Source: Setoptus koraiensis (lineage: Eukaryota > Arthropoda). From it: a DNA stretch of 64,000 nucleotides. The translations under genes were made by a program, and so were the position numbers. The DNA lies in NCBI GenBank assembly GCA_048013815.1, contig CM106586.1:24469334-24533333 (forward strand), written 5' to 3'. The notes beneath the pieces were generated by a model, which was not told the origin of the DNA, made no database searches, and worked only from the letters and a program-made list of their open reading frames with translations. Below, in pieces: positions 46,858 through 59,600 of the stretch (positions within the stretch are counted from its first letter, which is position 1; every line of letters begins with the position of its first letter).

Positions 46858-47698
46858 GATATTTCATGAGTAAAATATCAAATTATTATCATGAGGTGTT
46901 GTTGGTCAGCGCTAGCTAAATATATAAAATAAAAGACAAACAGATTGCAGTATTTATGCCGAACACGGTGGATTCGAGTGCTATTTAGTCAACTGTAACT
47001 ACGGCGCCCTCTAGCGAAAGAATCTATACAGAGCCGGCGCTTTATGCAATCCTGTGCTTGGATCGCGCACAGAAGATCCACGCACAGCATTTTTGAGTAG
47101 GGATCTAGACGGTGCTCCTAGTGGCAAATGGTGATCTTGTGCTATGGTTATACAGTATGCGATTTTCCAACGCCTTTACACCACGTTCAAAAGAAATACA
47201 ACAGGGCGGCGCCACTAAGCTTTCTGTAAGCGGGGCAAGCGCATCAGGAGTCGTTACAGACAGAAATGCGTCTGTTGCATCGGAACGCTCGTACGCGCAT
47301 TTGGCCTGGAGCACGCTAAAGCAAGCAATCAAAAAATGAAAACATTTTATGGAACAGTCTGGCCTGGCTGCACATTTTTTGGGCGATGCCAGCGCCCCTG
47401 TTGGATTCTTCTTGAAGTTGTAACAGAATTGGTAAAACCTCACACTGCATTGATGATTCACTAAACACCGCTCAAATCCCACATATCCGGCATATATATT
47501 GCAATCTGTTTGTCACTTGTATGTGTATAGCTACCGTTACGGCCACACCAACTTCACCTTACTTTAATAATTTATTATTTGACATATGTAAAACCACATT
47601 GAGGCACTTCTTAATAGTGGTAAAATACTCCGTTTTACTCTTGTCTTCTACTGCTATTATATCGTATCTTTCTGGTTCAATATCGGATATCAGCAATC
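46858..47698. promoter_or_regulatory. Shared divergent promoter region of TAF9 and COPA
   Basis: The two start codons face away from each other across 841 bp, so both 5' UTRs and promoters must lie here. The 46,990-47,410 part is GC-richer than its surroundings. It contains GGCGCCCTCTAGCG at 47,003-47,016, whose complement holds TAGAGGGCGC, a fit to the CTCF core. No TATA box position can be assigned. Open frames here (such as 47,105-47,482 minus) have no recognised domain. Confidence 0.5.
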
Positions 47699-50600
47699 AT
47701 GCTCAGCAAATTTGAGACAAAATCAGCCAGAGTTAAAGGTCTCGCCTTTCATTGCAAACGGCCCTGGATATTAGCTTCTTTGCATAGTGGTGTCATTCAA
47801 CTATGGAACTATCATGATCGTACAATGATTGATAAATTTGAAGAACATGAAGGTCCTGTTCGTGGCATTGATTTCCATAAGCAACAACCCCTATTCGTAT
47901 CAGGTGGAGACGATCACAAAATCAAAGTATGGAATTATAAGACACGCCGTTGCATTTTTACGTTGTCCGGCCACAACGACTATGTCAGATCAACATTCTT
48001 TCATCATGAATATCCTTGGATATTGTCGACCAGCGATGACACAACGATCAGAATATGGAATTGGCAATCTCGAACATGCATATGCGTTCTGACTGGCCAC
48101 AATCATTATGTGATGTGTGCCCAGTTTCATCCTTGCAAAGATCTTATTGTTTCGGCAGCCATTGATCAAACCTTGAGAATTTGGGATGTCTCTGGACTTC
48201 GAAATAAGAATGTAGCTCCTGGGATGGGCGGAAGAAATGACTTTTTAGGCTCTGCCACTCTATTGTCGTCATCAAATTATAATTCTTCACCATTCGGCTC
48301 ATCCTCTTCCACCAGCGCACCTCATCCAGATCTATTTGGTCAGGCCGACGCCATAGTGAAAAATGTTCTTGAGGGTCATAACTCTGAAGTTAATTGGGCT
48401 TGTTTCCATCCCGATCCGAACACTCCACTTCTGCTATCCGGCGCGGACGATCATTATGTAAAATTGTGGCGTATGGACAAAGATCGCGTTTGGGAAGTCG
48501 ACACATGTCGTGGTCATTACAACAATGTCACTTGTGCAATATTTCATCCAAGAAAAGATCTTATATTGTCTGTTTCAGAGGACAAATCTATAAGAGTTTG
48601 GGATTTGAGCAAGCGTTCAGCCCTAAATACACACAGACGTGACACCGACCGATTCTGGATAATAGTAGCGCATCCAAGGCAGAACCTATTCGCCGCTGGT
48701 CACGATTCCGGTTTGTTACTGTTCAAGCTCGAGCGTGAGAGGCCCCCATTCGTTGTTCATGAAGATGTTATCTACTATGTAAAAGACAATTATTTAAGAA
48801 AGCTAGACATATCACAAAAATCCGAATTTGCAATATTGAGACTTCGTGGCCGCGGAGAAATAGGACATCCAATCCATAATTTACATTTCAATCCTTACAC
48901 TAAATCTATTTTAATTTCAACTCGTAGCACAACAAATGTCGAGAAGTCCACATACGACCTTTACTCCCTACCAAATGATAAAACAAGAGCTGATCAAGAT
49001 AGTAGAGCGGCAGACTCAAGGAGAGGTCAAGGATTGACAGCAGTATTTGTTGGCAGGGACAGATTTGCTGTTCTGGACAAGTCGCGCAAGTTGGTTATAA
49101 AAAATATGCAAAATGAAGATACTAAGCTCAAAAGCACAGTCAACTGCGATGAAATATTTTACGCCGGACCAGGAAGATTATTCTTGAGAGATGGGGACAA
49201 CCTAATACTTTTTGATGTGCAACAAGGAGTCTCTAAGGCAACAGTTAAAGGCCGAGCTAAATTTGTTGTTAAAAACAAAGATTCGAGCTTAATCGCAATC
49301 ATTTGCACCAATCAGATAATTATCTGTGACCGTGACTTGAAAGTTCTCAGTACAGTAAATGAAAGTGCTAAAATCAAATCTGCTGCATGGGATGAGAATG
49401 GAGTGCTTATTTATACAACACCAGTCCATGTCAAATATGCTTTGGTAAATGGAGATTTCAGCACAATTCGAACAATTGACACCACTGTCTACATCATGTC
49501 TGTAAGGGATAACGTCGTCTACTGCCTAGATAGAAACTGTGACATAAAGAGAATGCAGTTTGATCCCACTGAGTATAAATTCAAACAAGCTCTAGTTAAC
49601 CGTGACTATGAAGGGATCTTACAAATAATTCGGAAATCTAAACTAGTAGGTCAAGCGGCCATATCTTATCTACAGAAAAAGGGATACCCGGAGATCGCCT
49701 TACACTTTGTAAAAGACCAAAAGACCAGATTTTCCCTCGCTCTAGATTGTGGGAATATTGAAGAAGCGCTTTTATCTGCCCAGTCCTTGGATGAAAGAGT
49801 ATGTTGGCAGTTACTAGCTGAAGCCGCACTAATGGCTGGTAACATAAAAGTTGTAGAAACAGCATATCAGAAAACTAAAAATCTGGGCTCCCTTGCCATG
49901 TTGTACCTTGTCACGGGGAACAAAGAAAAACTAGAAGAAGTGGCCAACATGGCCCAAGAATGTCGCGACACCTCAGTTGAGTATCAAATAGCATTAGTTT
50001 TACAAGACTATCAACGTTGCGCGTGCATCTTTCGTGATTGTGACCAACTCGCCTTGGCTTACCATAGTTCTGTCAGACATGGCTTGACAGATTTGGTCGA
50101 GCAAATTGCTGAAGATTTGACCCCTGATCAGATAAGTAAACTAGGTGACGCCGACATATCCGAGCCTGTTGAATCATATAAGTCACCTGAGCCGGTCACT
50201 AAATGCCAAGAGAATTGGCCACTTCTTAATGTCTCTAGAGGATTCTTTGATGCCGCTTTGAACGCCAATAGGGAGTTGGGTAACGCAGATAATGAAGCTG
50301 GTGATGTAGAATTTGAAGAAGACGTCGATGCAGAAGAAGGAGCCTGGGGAGACGACGATGACTTCGATGATGCTCCAGAATCAATGCCTAGCAAAAAGAG
50401 CACCAAAAAGCCTCAAGAAGACCTCGATGATTTAGGTCACGATAGCGAGGAAGGGGACGAGAACGAGGGTTGGGGCCTAGATGATGGAATGGATGGATTG
50501 TTGTCGGACTTAGAATCTGATGATGACGGAGCGGTCAGCGCCAATGATACCACAAACAGGATATACTTCACACCCCCATCGATGGGCAGAAAACAAACCG

Positions 50601-51654
50601 ATCAGTGGACTTCTTCATCTCATGCTGTGAATCATGTGCTAGCAGGAAACTTTGAGGGAGCATTCCTTGTGCTACGCGATCAGGTAAGCATAATTATATA
50701 CGCGACCTTTTCTCTTTCTAAGTTTTGATGACACATTAACTAACTCCATACCCTTCTTTTGTTACAATAAACAATAAATTTCATCTTTAATCACTTCAGA
50801 TTGGTCTTGTTGACGCCACCAAACTTAAGCCAATATTCCTCGAGATATTCCAAAAATCAAGATTCGCATATCGTGGATTATCACCTTACCCTAGTTTATA
50901 CACTTATGGACTACGTAATTGGAACAATCCAGAAGGGCAAGGTTCTGCTGGAGAACCAAGTGGATACTACACAAACGACGATCTTCAAGCACGCCTCAAA
51001 GAATGTTATGCTCTCACCACAGCAGGCAAATTTCCAGAGGCCATTGAAAAGTTCAGGGCGCTTATGTACACAGTGTTGTTCACGGCATGCGAAAGCAGTC
51101 AAGAAGTTGATCAGGCCAAAGATCTATTAGATTTGTGTAAAGAGTATATTGTCGGACTCATGCTGGAAGAAGAACGAAAATTAATAGCAGTCGAGGGTGC
51201 TAGCGCCGAAGATCAAAAGAGGTCATGCGAGATGGCAGCATATATGACACATTTGAAGATGACGAAGCACAAGATTTTGGTATTCAGAAAAGCTCTTAGT
51301 GTGTTCCGTAAATCAAAAGAATTCCTCAAGACTAGAGCAGCGGCATCTATAGCGCGTCGGTTACTAGAATACGCTCCACCTCAGCCTGATTTGGTTTCTT
51401 TCGCCAAGAAGGTCGTACAATCATACGATATTACTTCAGATCAACAGATGAATTTGGACTATGACGAACTGAACCCTTTCTCAGTATGTGCCTCAACTTT
51501 TAAACCTATCTACAGAGGAAGACCGGAGGTTAAGTGTCCATTTTGCCAGGCCAGTTATTCACCACAATTCAAAAACACCAAATGCCGAGTTTGTCTTATA
51601 TCTTTAGTTGGCTCAAGCTGTAGTGGTATAAACATTTCGGCTGTCCAAGTATAA
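47699..51654 (+). CDS. COPA: Coatomer subunit alpha (alpha-COP)
   Basis: Two exons, 47,699-50,683 and 50,800-51,654, joined across a 116-bp intron (CAG|gtaagc, cacttcag|ATT, phase 0), give 1,279 residues, close to the usual 1,220-1,240. The N-terminal propeller has clear WD40 blades (IQLWNYHDR, IKVWNYKTRRC, IRIWNWQSRTC, LRIWDVSGL, VKLWRMDKD, IRVWDLSKR). The first propeller of this family binds KKxx retrieval signals. A second propeller and an alpha-solenoid follow, then an acidic linker (about residues 870-950). The C-terminal domain (LNPFSVCASTFKPIYRGRPE) binds epsilon-COP. COPI coats carry cargo from Golgi to ER. The start is the first ATG of the conserved MLSKFETKSARVKGLAFH. AATAAA follows at 51,668. 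The 3' end converges on a TAF9 relic. Confidence 0.98.
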
Positions 51655-51667
51655 TATATTTAGAGTA

Positions 51668-51673
51668 AATAAA
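51668..51673 (+). terminator. COPA polyadenylation signal
   Basis: AATAAA 13 bp after the COPA stop codon. The same signal is kept in the relic copy at 46,382-46,387. Confidence 0.8.
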
Positions 51674-51699
51674 AGTATAAGAAAGAAATCAGCATTAGA

Positions 51700-51855
51700 G
51701 AGCATTAAATTTTATTTCAATTTGTAGTTTGTCCCCACAAGTGAGAGTGTCTATCAAATGGCATTTTGAACTCATTATCTTTTTCTATAGGAGAAAAGTG
51801 CGAATGGTTTTTTCGCGGGCGATGTCCATATGTATATCAATAGTTCGGAATACTT
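51700..51855 (-). pseudogene. TAF9 3'-end relic downstream of COPA
   Basis: The sequence aligns to 46,418-46,565, the last 40 codons and 3' end of intact TAF9. It begins with the near-identical CATTAAATTTTATTTCAATT and keeps the CCATAnGTATATC block. Small indels and substitutions break the frame. Similarity fades past about 51,855 and no histone fold is left. Together with the COPA relic at 45.2-46.4 kb it shows that the COPA-TAF9 junction was duplicated as DNA. Confidence 0.85.
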
Positions 51856-52261
51856 TATTGCTCAATCGTAATCTTTTAGCCAAAAGAGTGTTCTGAGAAA
51901 TTTTTGAGATCCCACCGGCAAATAATCACAGTTCAGAATAGACGTCAAACTTTATGCCTGTTGCTTAACATGAGTCGATTGTAGTAAATGATGGTGATGA
52001 GTATGCACTATGAACACTTGCATTTAATCGAGCTTCATCATGTTAGTGCAATGAGGGTGAACGAATAAGTTCGGAGGATTGGTCCTCATTATTATATCAG
52101 AAGTTTTATGGTATTCACTTAAAATTGATCATTATGTATTTGAATAAACAACTAACAAAGGTGAGTCGATCTATTAATAGTGATAATGCGTATTGCTTGA
52201 TCCGGGGTAAGCTCGCGCTATCGAGCGACTCGTGTTCTTGTTGTTTGTTCTTTAACTATCA
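51856..52261. other. Gene-free stretch between the TAF9 relic and the miR-100 hairpin
   Basis: I see no coding sequence. A short self-complementary GCTCG...CGAGC element lies at 52,211-52,226, directly upstream of the miRNA hairpin. The primary transcript of the miRNA may begin in this stretch. Confidence 0.5.
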
Positions 52262-52328
52262 GCTTACACCCGTAAAGTCGAACTTGCTATTTCAAACATA
52301 AGCAAGTCCGGAATCTACGGGTCCAAGC
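52262..52328 (+). ncRNA. mir-100: miR-100-family microRNA precursor hairpin
   Basis: The 67-nt sequence folds into one stem: GCTT/AAGC at the base, ACCCGTA/TACGGGT, ACTTGCT/AGCAAGT near the tip, small internal loops, and a loop of about 12 bases (ATTTCAAACATA). The 5' arm CACCCGTAAAGTCGAACTT (from 52,267) matches the known insect miR-100 (AACCCGTAAATCCGAACTT) except at positions 1, 11 and 12, with seed bases 2-8 ACCCGTA identical. The 3' arm CAAGTCCGGAATCTACGGG resembles the known star strand. miR-100 is a conserved animal microRNA, often clustered with let-7 and miR-125. I saw neither in this window. The 5'-end base and strand choice are inferred. Confidence 0.85.
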
Positions 52329-52532
52329 ATCAATAGTCATATCGATGTTCTATGTCTACTATTATTAGATAGATTTATTAGAAGATGTATGTATATATAT
52401 ATATATGTGTATGTATGTGCAGAAATAATGTAAATACGTATTATTATTAATTAATTAATTGTTTGATAATAAATTTGTGTGTTAATTATCAATGTCTATT
52501 GATAATATTTAGATTACATTTGATTGTGCATA

Positions 52533-52600
52533 TGTGTGCGTGCGTGCGTGTGTGTGTGTGTGTGTGCGTGTGTGTGCGTGTGCGTGTGTGTGTGTGTGTG
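52533..52600. repeat. (GT)n / (GC)GT microsatellite
   Basis: A GT run with scattered GC units. It is the first of many CA/GT runs between here and 56.6 kb (53,101-53,121; 53,637-53,657; 53,742-53,758; 53,930-53,946; 55,497-55,519). Confidence 0.95.
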
Positions 52601-55600
52601 GTGTATGGTAGCCCAAGAACGCCGATAGGAGTTGATGGACGTTAAGGGGTACCGATGGGGATGCCAATGGGATGCCTAGGGTTGTAGCTATGCTCGCTCA
52701 CTCACTCACTGATTCGCTATAACGATGTAACGATGACGGTCATTGTCCCCGTTTTAACTCTTTCGCTCTGTTCTGTTGCATGGACTCGCACTGACTCGTT
52801 CACTCTATTCCGTTGTGTTGCGTTGTGTTGCGTTGTGTTGTGCGAAGAGGGAGAGAGAGAGAGAAGAGTTAAGAAACACTAACGAAAGGAATGAAGTGAA
52901 CGAGTTAGAGCGGCAACGACGCCGACTAGACGCTGACGATGCTGCTGCCGATGGTTCAGAAACGAACGAAAGAGTTAAAATGGGGACAATGACCGAGGAC
53001 TGCACTTATTATTTATCATGGTTACATCATAAGCATTGTAATAACAATTGGCACAAAACACATACTAGTTGCTCTGCATCTCCAACCCTTCGTATCCAAC
53101 TGTGTGTGTGTGTGTGTGTGTTAGTCGCTAAGTCCGACACACACTCACACAGTGTGCAGTTGCGCAAAGTTTGTGTGTGTGAGTGTGTGCGTTGCAGTTC
53201 AACCCTTTCATTCCTACTCAAATTGCAAATGGTCGACTCGCCATTAGACTCACGCACATACTGCCGAATGGATGGTGCCACTTGCGATTCCGCAACTGCA
53301 ATTGAATTATACTGCACAGCCTTCAACAGTTCATTTTTTGATGCAACACACACACAGCGACAAAGGCTGCGAGGCTGTAAGCAAGCACAGATTACGCAAC
53401 AAGCACACAACTAACAGAGTGCACAACTACATACTGTATGTAACATACACTACATCATGTACATACAACTACATACACGCGCAGCACGGAAGCAACTGTT
53501 GAACGTTCTGTGCTTGTGTGCTGCACAGTCTCGCCAGTACAATTTAGAGCTTGGTGGCTTGATGGTAGCACCCTATAGTTGCCCATCAGGCAGGTGTATA
53601 AAATAAGTGTGCAATGTCTAATGCGCAATCTCTGTTTGTGTGTGTGTGTGTGTGTGTCCGTCCAACAGGCAGCCAGACAGTGAGGCAGACAGACGGGTAA
53701 GTAACGACAACGGACGAAGCCAGACACAGACAACACAATTTTGTGTGTGTGTGTGTGTTGGTAACGACACACTGATAATGATGATGAGTTGAGTCTAAAA
53801 CTGGACTCAGTCCAAAATAAAAGGGTTAAGTTGAGCGAGCGGCGGACAAACAATTGTGTACTTGTTGCCATCACAACTAGCGACGTAACATGTAGTTGAG
53901 TTGATATTCGCACAGTTGAGTTGCCAACACACACACACACACACACTGGACAAGGCACGTTGCACATGCTCACACAGTGACTGCATTGGAGTGGGATAGC
54001 GAACATTAGTGAACTGTATGCAAGCAAAGTGTGCTAGCAGCTGCAATGGTTCAGCCACAAGTAGTTGTGCCTGCAACAGGCTGTATACTGGCTGTATACA
54101 GGCTGTAGTAGAACAGCTACAGAGTATAGGCTACGCACACAAATGACAATCATCCAATCAGCTACTCAACTCGGGGGAAAGCAACAGTTGGTATTCCCCT
54201 GAGTGGCCTAGAAATGGGCGTGCGTTATCTAATGTGCATTTACTATGGCTGCCATAGTATGGCAGCTATAGTAGAACTATTCTGACTTGACACACACACA
54301 CTAGGCTGCGTTCTACATTTATCTATCCAATATCCACAACAGTAACGAAGATATTCACGAGTCACTACTATTCACTTTGGCCACTAACAACTAGCCAAAG
54401 CTCTCACGACAGTGAATGCGAATGAATGAGTGAATGAGCTTGCCATCGGCAGCTTGCCAGTTTGCTGCAACAAACAAATTTTGCAAATGTTGCAAAAGTC
54501 TCTTGTGCAATGTCCCATTGAGTCACTTGTTATTTGTTTATTTACAGTGTCCCGCTCGTTTTACACAAATAAAAATTATAATTATAACAAGTAAATTGAT
54601 TAAACTCTATCTATTTTATGAATATTTGCACAATCACAGTGAACTAAAAATAACAATAATAATTGTGAACGAAAATCAACGCATCATCGCTTCTTTCAGG
54701 GACACACACAAGCCAATAAGACATTGCCGCCATATTGAGGGTGGCATCGCTCAGCAGCAATACAGTTACACTGACATGTTAACTAAACTAACATTTATTT
54801 ATATATTATGAGCATATATTTATACATTATAAATTGCAAGTCTAAATAAAAGTGAGCCCTAAATAAAAACTAAGCAACTATCTCGCAGCAACTGATTATC
54901 ACTATGATATTGATGGTTTTAGTGTTAGTGTTGACTTTTATTCTATCTCTCATCATGGAATCATTCGTGTCGAATCTCACAACTTGCATCTCTCTACCTT
55001 TACCTCTCTTATACTTGCTTTAACTAACTTTTAACTCCATTTGTGTTAGCCAGTATTTAGCCAGTATATGCATTATTGCAACATATCACATTTGGGCAGC
55101 TCATTGCTCAACAATACACACATTGCTGCTTGTACCAAAGGAAAAAAGAATAATAATTGCTAGATTACTAAAACTTATATATATTATGTGGCATCAAATT
55201 CAATTCTAGTAAGTTCAAACTACTACACTGCTGCACAACAACTGCTGCTGCTGCCACCAGCAACTAGCGACTGCTAAAAACAGGGCGGTAAACGCAACTA
55301 GGCGGACTCTAAATCAAAATGGCCGACGAATAATGGTTGAGCTCGGTTGGCTGTTGCATTTGATTAGTGGGGCGTAAAGGAGAGAGAGAGAGATAAAGTC
55401 GGAGTTGGAGCTAGAGTCTCAACTGAGTTAGCTATTATCGGGTGTGTTGTAACCCTTTGAATACTTTTGCAATTTAACAACAACTCCTAGCCACACGCAC
55501 ACACACACACACACACACTCAACCCTTTCGTTTTCTTTTTTGTTTTTGTTTCTACACACACAATTGAGTCGCAATAGTTGAGTCAGCCATTGCTGGCGAA

Positions 55601-56250
55601 TGGTTGGTGTGCCCATTCTATTTGTGTGTATAACAACTAGTTATTGTTGCATTGCTAGTTATTGTCAGGCTCACTGGCACCTCTGAAACACAGACACACA
55701 CACAGACACACACACAAGTTGTGTAAAAGGTAGCTAGGTGACAGACGGACAGACAAACAAATGTGCACTAACTGCTGGCTGGTGCGTGGTTGGCCTTGGT
55801 GTATATTGGCCGTATAGGCCGTATTATTATATATATTCACTATCGTGTATTCACTATGGCATATTTAAGCGATATATATAAGTGAATATATAAGCGAGTG
55901 TTCGAATGGTTATGTTGTATGCTATAGTTGCCACTCTTTCCATGTCCTATGTACATGATAGACGGATGGTTCGGCGTATTGGTTCTATTTGGTCTCAACT
56001 GGCTCTTCTAATTGACTCAACTATCAACGAATGGCATCATACCAATGGCTGGCTTGAACTGCAGCCAGCCATACACTGACTGTATTACACTGTGTGCTGT
56101 GATAATGGACGACTCAACTAGATTTGGCCTTGGACCAAATGAGCAGACAAGCGCACCAACAGTTGCGCAACTTGTGCAGCCTTTGCCAGACGTAAAGCCG
56201 AGAGCAAAGGCTTGCAACTTGCAGCTCAACGCGGCTCGCTAATATCGCGA
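52601..56250. other. Gene-free region dense in CA/GT microsatellites
   Basis: I see no supported gene. Open frames here (for example 52,776-53,414 plus and 53,455-54,027 minus) are made of alternating dinucleotide translations and lack domains or splice context. A GTTGTGTTGC tandem lies at 52,815-52,838. CTGGCTGTATACAGGCTGTA-type repeats lie at 54,080-54,105. Confidence 0.6.
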
Positions 56251-56251
56251 T

Positions 56252-56253
56252 AC

Positions 56254-56286
<33 letters not shown>

Positions 56287-56615
56287 TTGGAATACGACAC
56301 ACACACACAGGAACTTTTATCCATTATTTGGCTGTGTGTTTGCACGGCGTCTAACCCTTTGCTTTCAAGCATTTCATACTCTAGCACTGCACACACACAC
56401 ACACACACACACTCGGTGTACACGTACGGCAAACACGAAACGAATCGAGTCGAGCACACACACCTACAGTACCCTTTTTGCGTCCCCCACTACACGCTTA
56501 CACACACACTTGCACACACACACACACACACACACACTGCTGGAATACGACACACACACACTGCTGGAATACGACACACACACACTGCTGGAATACGACA
56601 CACACACACTTTTCC
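56252..56615. repeat. CA microsatellite with embedded CTGCTGGAATACGA units
   Basis: (CA)n runs alternate with CTGTTGGAATACGA or CTGCTGGAATACGA, giving a 23-24 bp minisatellite. Three regular copies lie at 56,537-56,605, with an earlier one at 56,284-56,308. A single copy (TGTTGGGATACGACACACAC) also occurs at 42,760-42,779. Confidence 0.9.
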
Positions 56616-56639
56616 ACTACATACCACTTCACCAACTAC

Positions 56640-59600
56640 CAAAATATCATCCTAATTAATATCAACTTCTCTTTTACCTTAACTAAACTATATCCCGCTT
56701 CATACTCTATTCCACATACTCTACCCCTCATCCTTGAATTCACCTCCCACAACTATCACCCTGTTCTCTCTCTTTCCAATTCCTATTGATCTCATTCAGT
56801 CCCAAATAATATTTATCCCATCTACTATACCATAAAAACCACAAGTCTCATCACATATCGTATAACATTTTCACCCCAACTCCATATCTACATACCCTTT
56901 CACAGTCTGAATTCCCTCTAATCCCTTTTACCCACTACTGTACACATAACTTCACCCATTTTCCATTCATCACTCCCCTCCCATCACCCCGTATTCACCC
57001 CACAATTTCCTCAGAATCCACCTCACCATAATCTAGAGCTCCCCATTATTAATTAATTCCAATCCCAAAACCCCCCCCCACACCACAACCTCACTCAAAT
57101 TCTCCCAGACCTTATCACAATCATTATCAACCTATCTCTACCCTTACACCATTATCATCACCTTCTCCTCACCCCATATGACTCCCTCAGTCCAATAATT
57201 ACTATAATATATTCTATACTACTACCAACCTCATTATCTCATATCCATTTCAATTTTTTCATCTTATATATATCAAATAATACTTTTTAAAAAATCCATA
57301 TATACTATTTTTCATAAATGTTATTTATTTATATTGTTTTATATATATATAATATATATACACTAACTTCCCATCTATCACCAACTCCTTCTCTCTCTAC
57401 CTATATAAATTTTTCATAACCTAATCAACAGTCTCGATCCCACTCTACAACAACACCCCAATAAATCCATAAATCCCCTATTAGTAAGTCTACACACCCC
57501 CACTCCCAATCTTCTGCCACATTAATACACCCACTACCTTATGTCTCCACCCACTTATCCACCACCAACCTAACATCACCTCCCCCCCACTCACCACTCT
57601 ACCACTCCAACCCAATCTCACAACTCCCCCCCTGACATCTTCCAACTCCAAACAAATCAACTACTATCCTAATCTATCATCTGCTCTCGTCAAGAGTGAG
57701 AAATCATCACACTATGCTGCATTACTCACTACATGTAGACACTAGTCATCCATTATCTCTAAAACAACTCGATACTACCTTGCGTGTCGCACTAATATCC
57801 ATCAGTCCAATGTAGACCTGCACGAGTGCCCACCTGCCACACCAGCTGGATGACTAAATCATGTCTGCACTGCCGCCGCATGATAAGCGCTACAAGTATC
57901 AAGTCCCCCATCACCTCGCTCATCCTCTCCCTCCTATCTAATGCTACCTGTGCCGCATACTGCTGGGCGCCCTCTACCCGTAGTCCATCCTCTGTTATCG
58001 ATCAATGCTGTGTGGTGTGACTTCACAATTCTACTGCTTGTATCTTTCTATTTGCAACGCCTCACACCTACTCTCTCTGCACGCTGCTCTCGTCATTTCC
58101 TCGTCAGCTCACTACGCCCCCATGCCGAGCACATATGCAATCAACTGCACCCCCACCTATCGTGACTCCATGTGTACATCCGCCCTCACTGTACTCCCAC
58201 CCACTCAGTACCATCGCACCAGCGTCTAACCGTGAAGTGTTTAGTCATCTTATCCCTCTACCCTATATAAGTCATTATACTGTATCATCTGTGCTCCATA
58301 CTATGCGTGTGTATCAGAATCTCTCTCTGTACATACCAACACACTCACCTCCTCTCTCCGCTTAGTCTCCGACGATAGACGCCTAGTCACCACATTCATC
58401 CTCTCCCACTATCTTGTGTATAATACCCATCGCAAGTCCTACCCGCACAATGTGTGTGTTTCTAATATAATCTAGTCCTACCACTGTCACATACATCCTA
58501 CCACACTACACACCACGATTGCCTCTGATACAGCTTCACACAATTGAACTAATAAAACAATACAACAAAAAATCACTACACACAATGACCATTGTTAAGC
58601 CTCCGTGTCGTGACTCACTCCCTACATCGTGTCATCCTACGCCATACTACTCTATCCGACCCCCTAAACTCCGCATCACGATCTCATCACTATAAGACCA
58701 CTACTACTATATCTCTCTCCTCTATACTCTTAACTAGACTTCCCAACGACAAACTATCATCATCACTCTACTCGTGTCGCCATATCCTACTACATCTTCC
58801 TCTCCACTAACTCTCTCTTGTCTCAACTCCTCTCTCACTCACTCGCGCACCTGCTATCGCGATGTCCTATCACCGATCTCTCGATCACGATTATACTCTG
58901 ACATACCTGGTGCTATAACATCCGAGTCTACCGTGCTTCTCCTGCTGCAATGCACTGCACACGTGCTCTCACCTCTATCTTCGCTATCAAATAATTCATC
59001 ACCTCTCACTCTCTGTCCACTATACACCTACACCTCGTATGATTCCACTCTCCCCATCATCTACTCCATAGTCACCGCACTTAACTCACACACACTGATC
59101 ATACTCGCGCCCCCCCACTCGTGCGTGTGCCCTCCACACATTCTCTCCTCTCGATCTCTTATACCTACTCTCACTAAGCACAACCCCTAATCTACATTAC
59201 CCTACACCACTCACGTCACACCCTGCTCCGCCTATCACAGTCATCCCTCTCGAGCTCAGTATAAGTCCACCAGATAAGTAACCAATCATGAACTCGCATC
59301 GCTAGTGTCACCACACCATAGATATACCTACCCACCTCCATACATATATCACCACTCACCTCACCACTACCCCCTACACTCATCTATTCACTCACTGCTC
59401 ATCACCACACGCTCGTCCCAGTCAAGTCTTGTGTCTCTCTATTGTTTCCCTGTAAAACAACACAGTCAGCTCACATATCACCCCCACTAATCACTCCGCT
59501 ACAATGATATCATGTCTAACAATCTCTCCCTATGTGAAATGAACTACCTACCACACACCCTAATGTCCAGTTCCACAGATCTTCACTCTACTCCCCTCTA

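Noticed and set aside
47105-47482. Overlapping gene in the COPA/TAF9 promoter
   Set aside because: The frame has no recognisable domain and several internal splice-like sites that do not form a coherent exon. The region must also hold both promoters.
52776-53414. 212-residue ORF
   Set aside because: Composition is driven by GT/CA runs and GTTGTGTTGC repeats. No domain, no splice context, and a long overlapping frame exists on the other strand.
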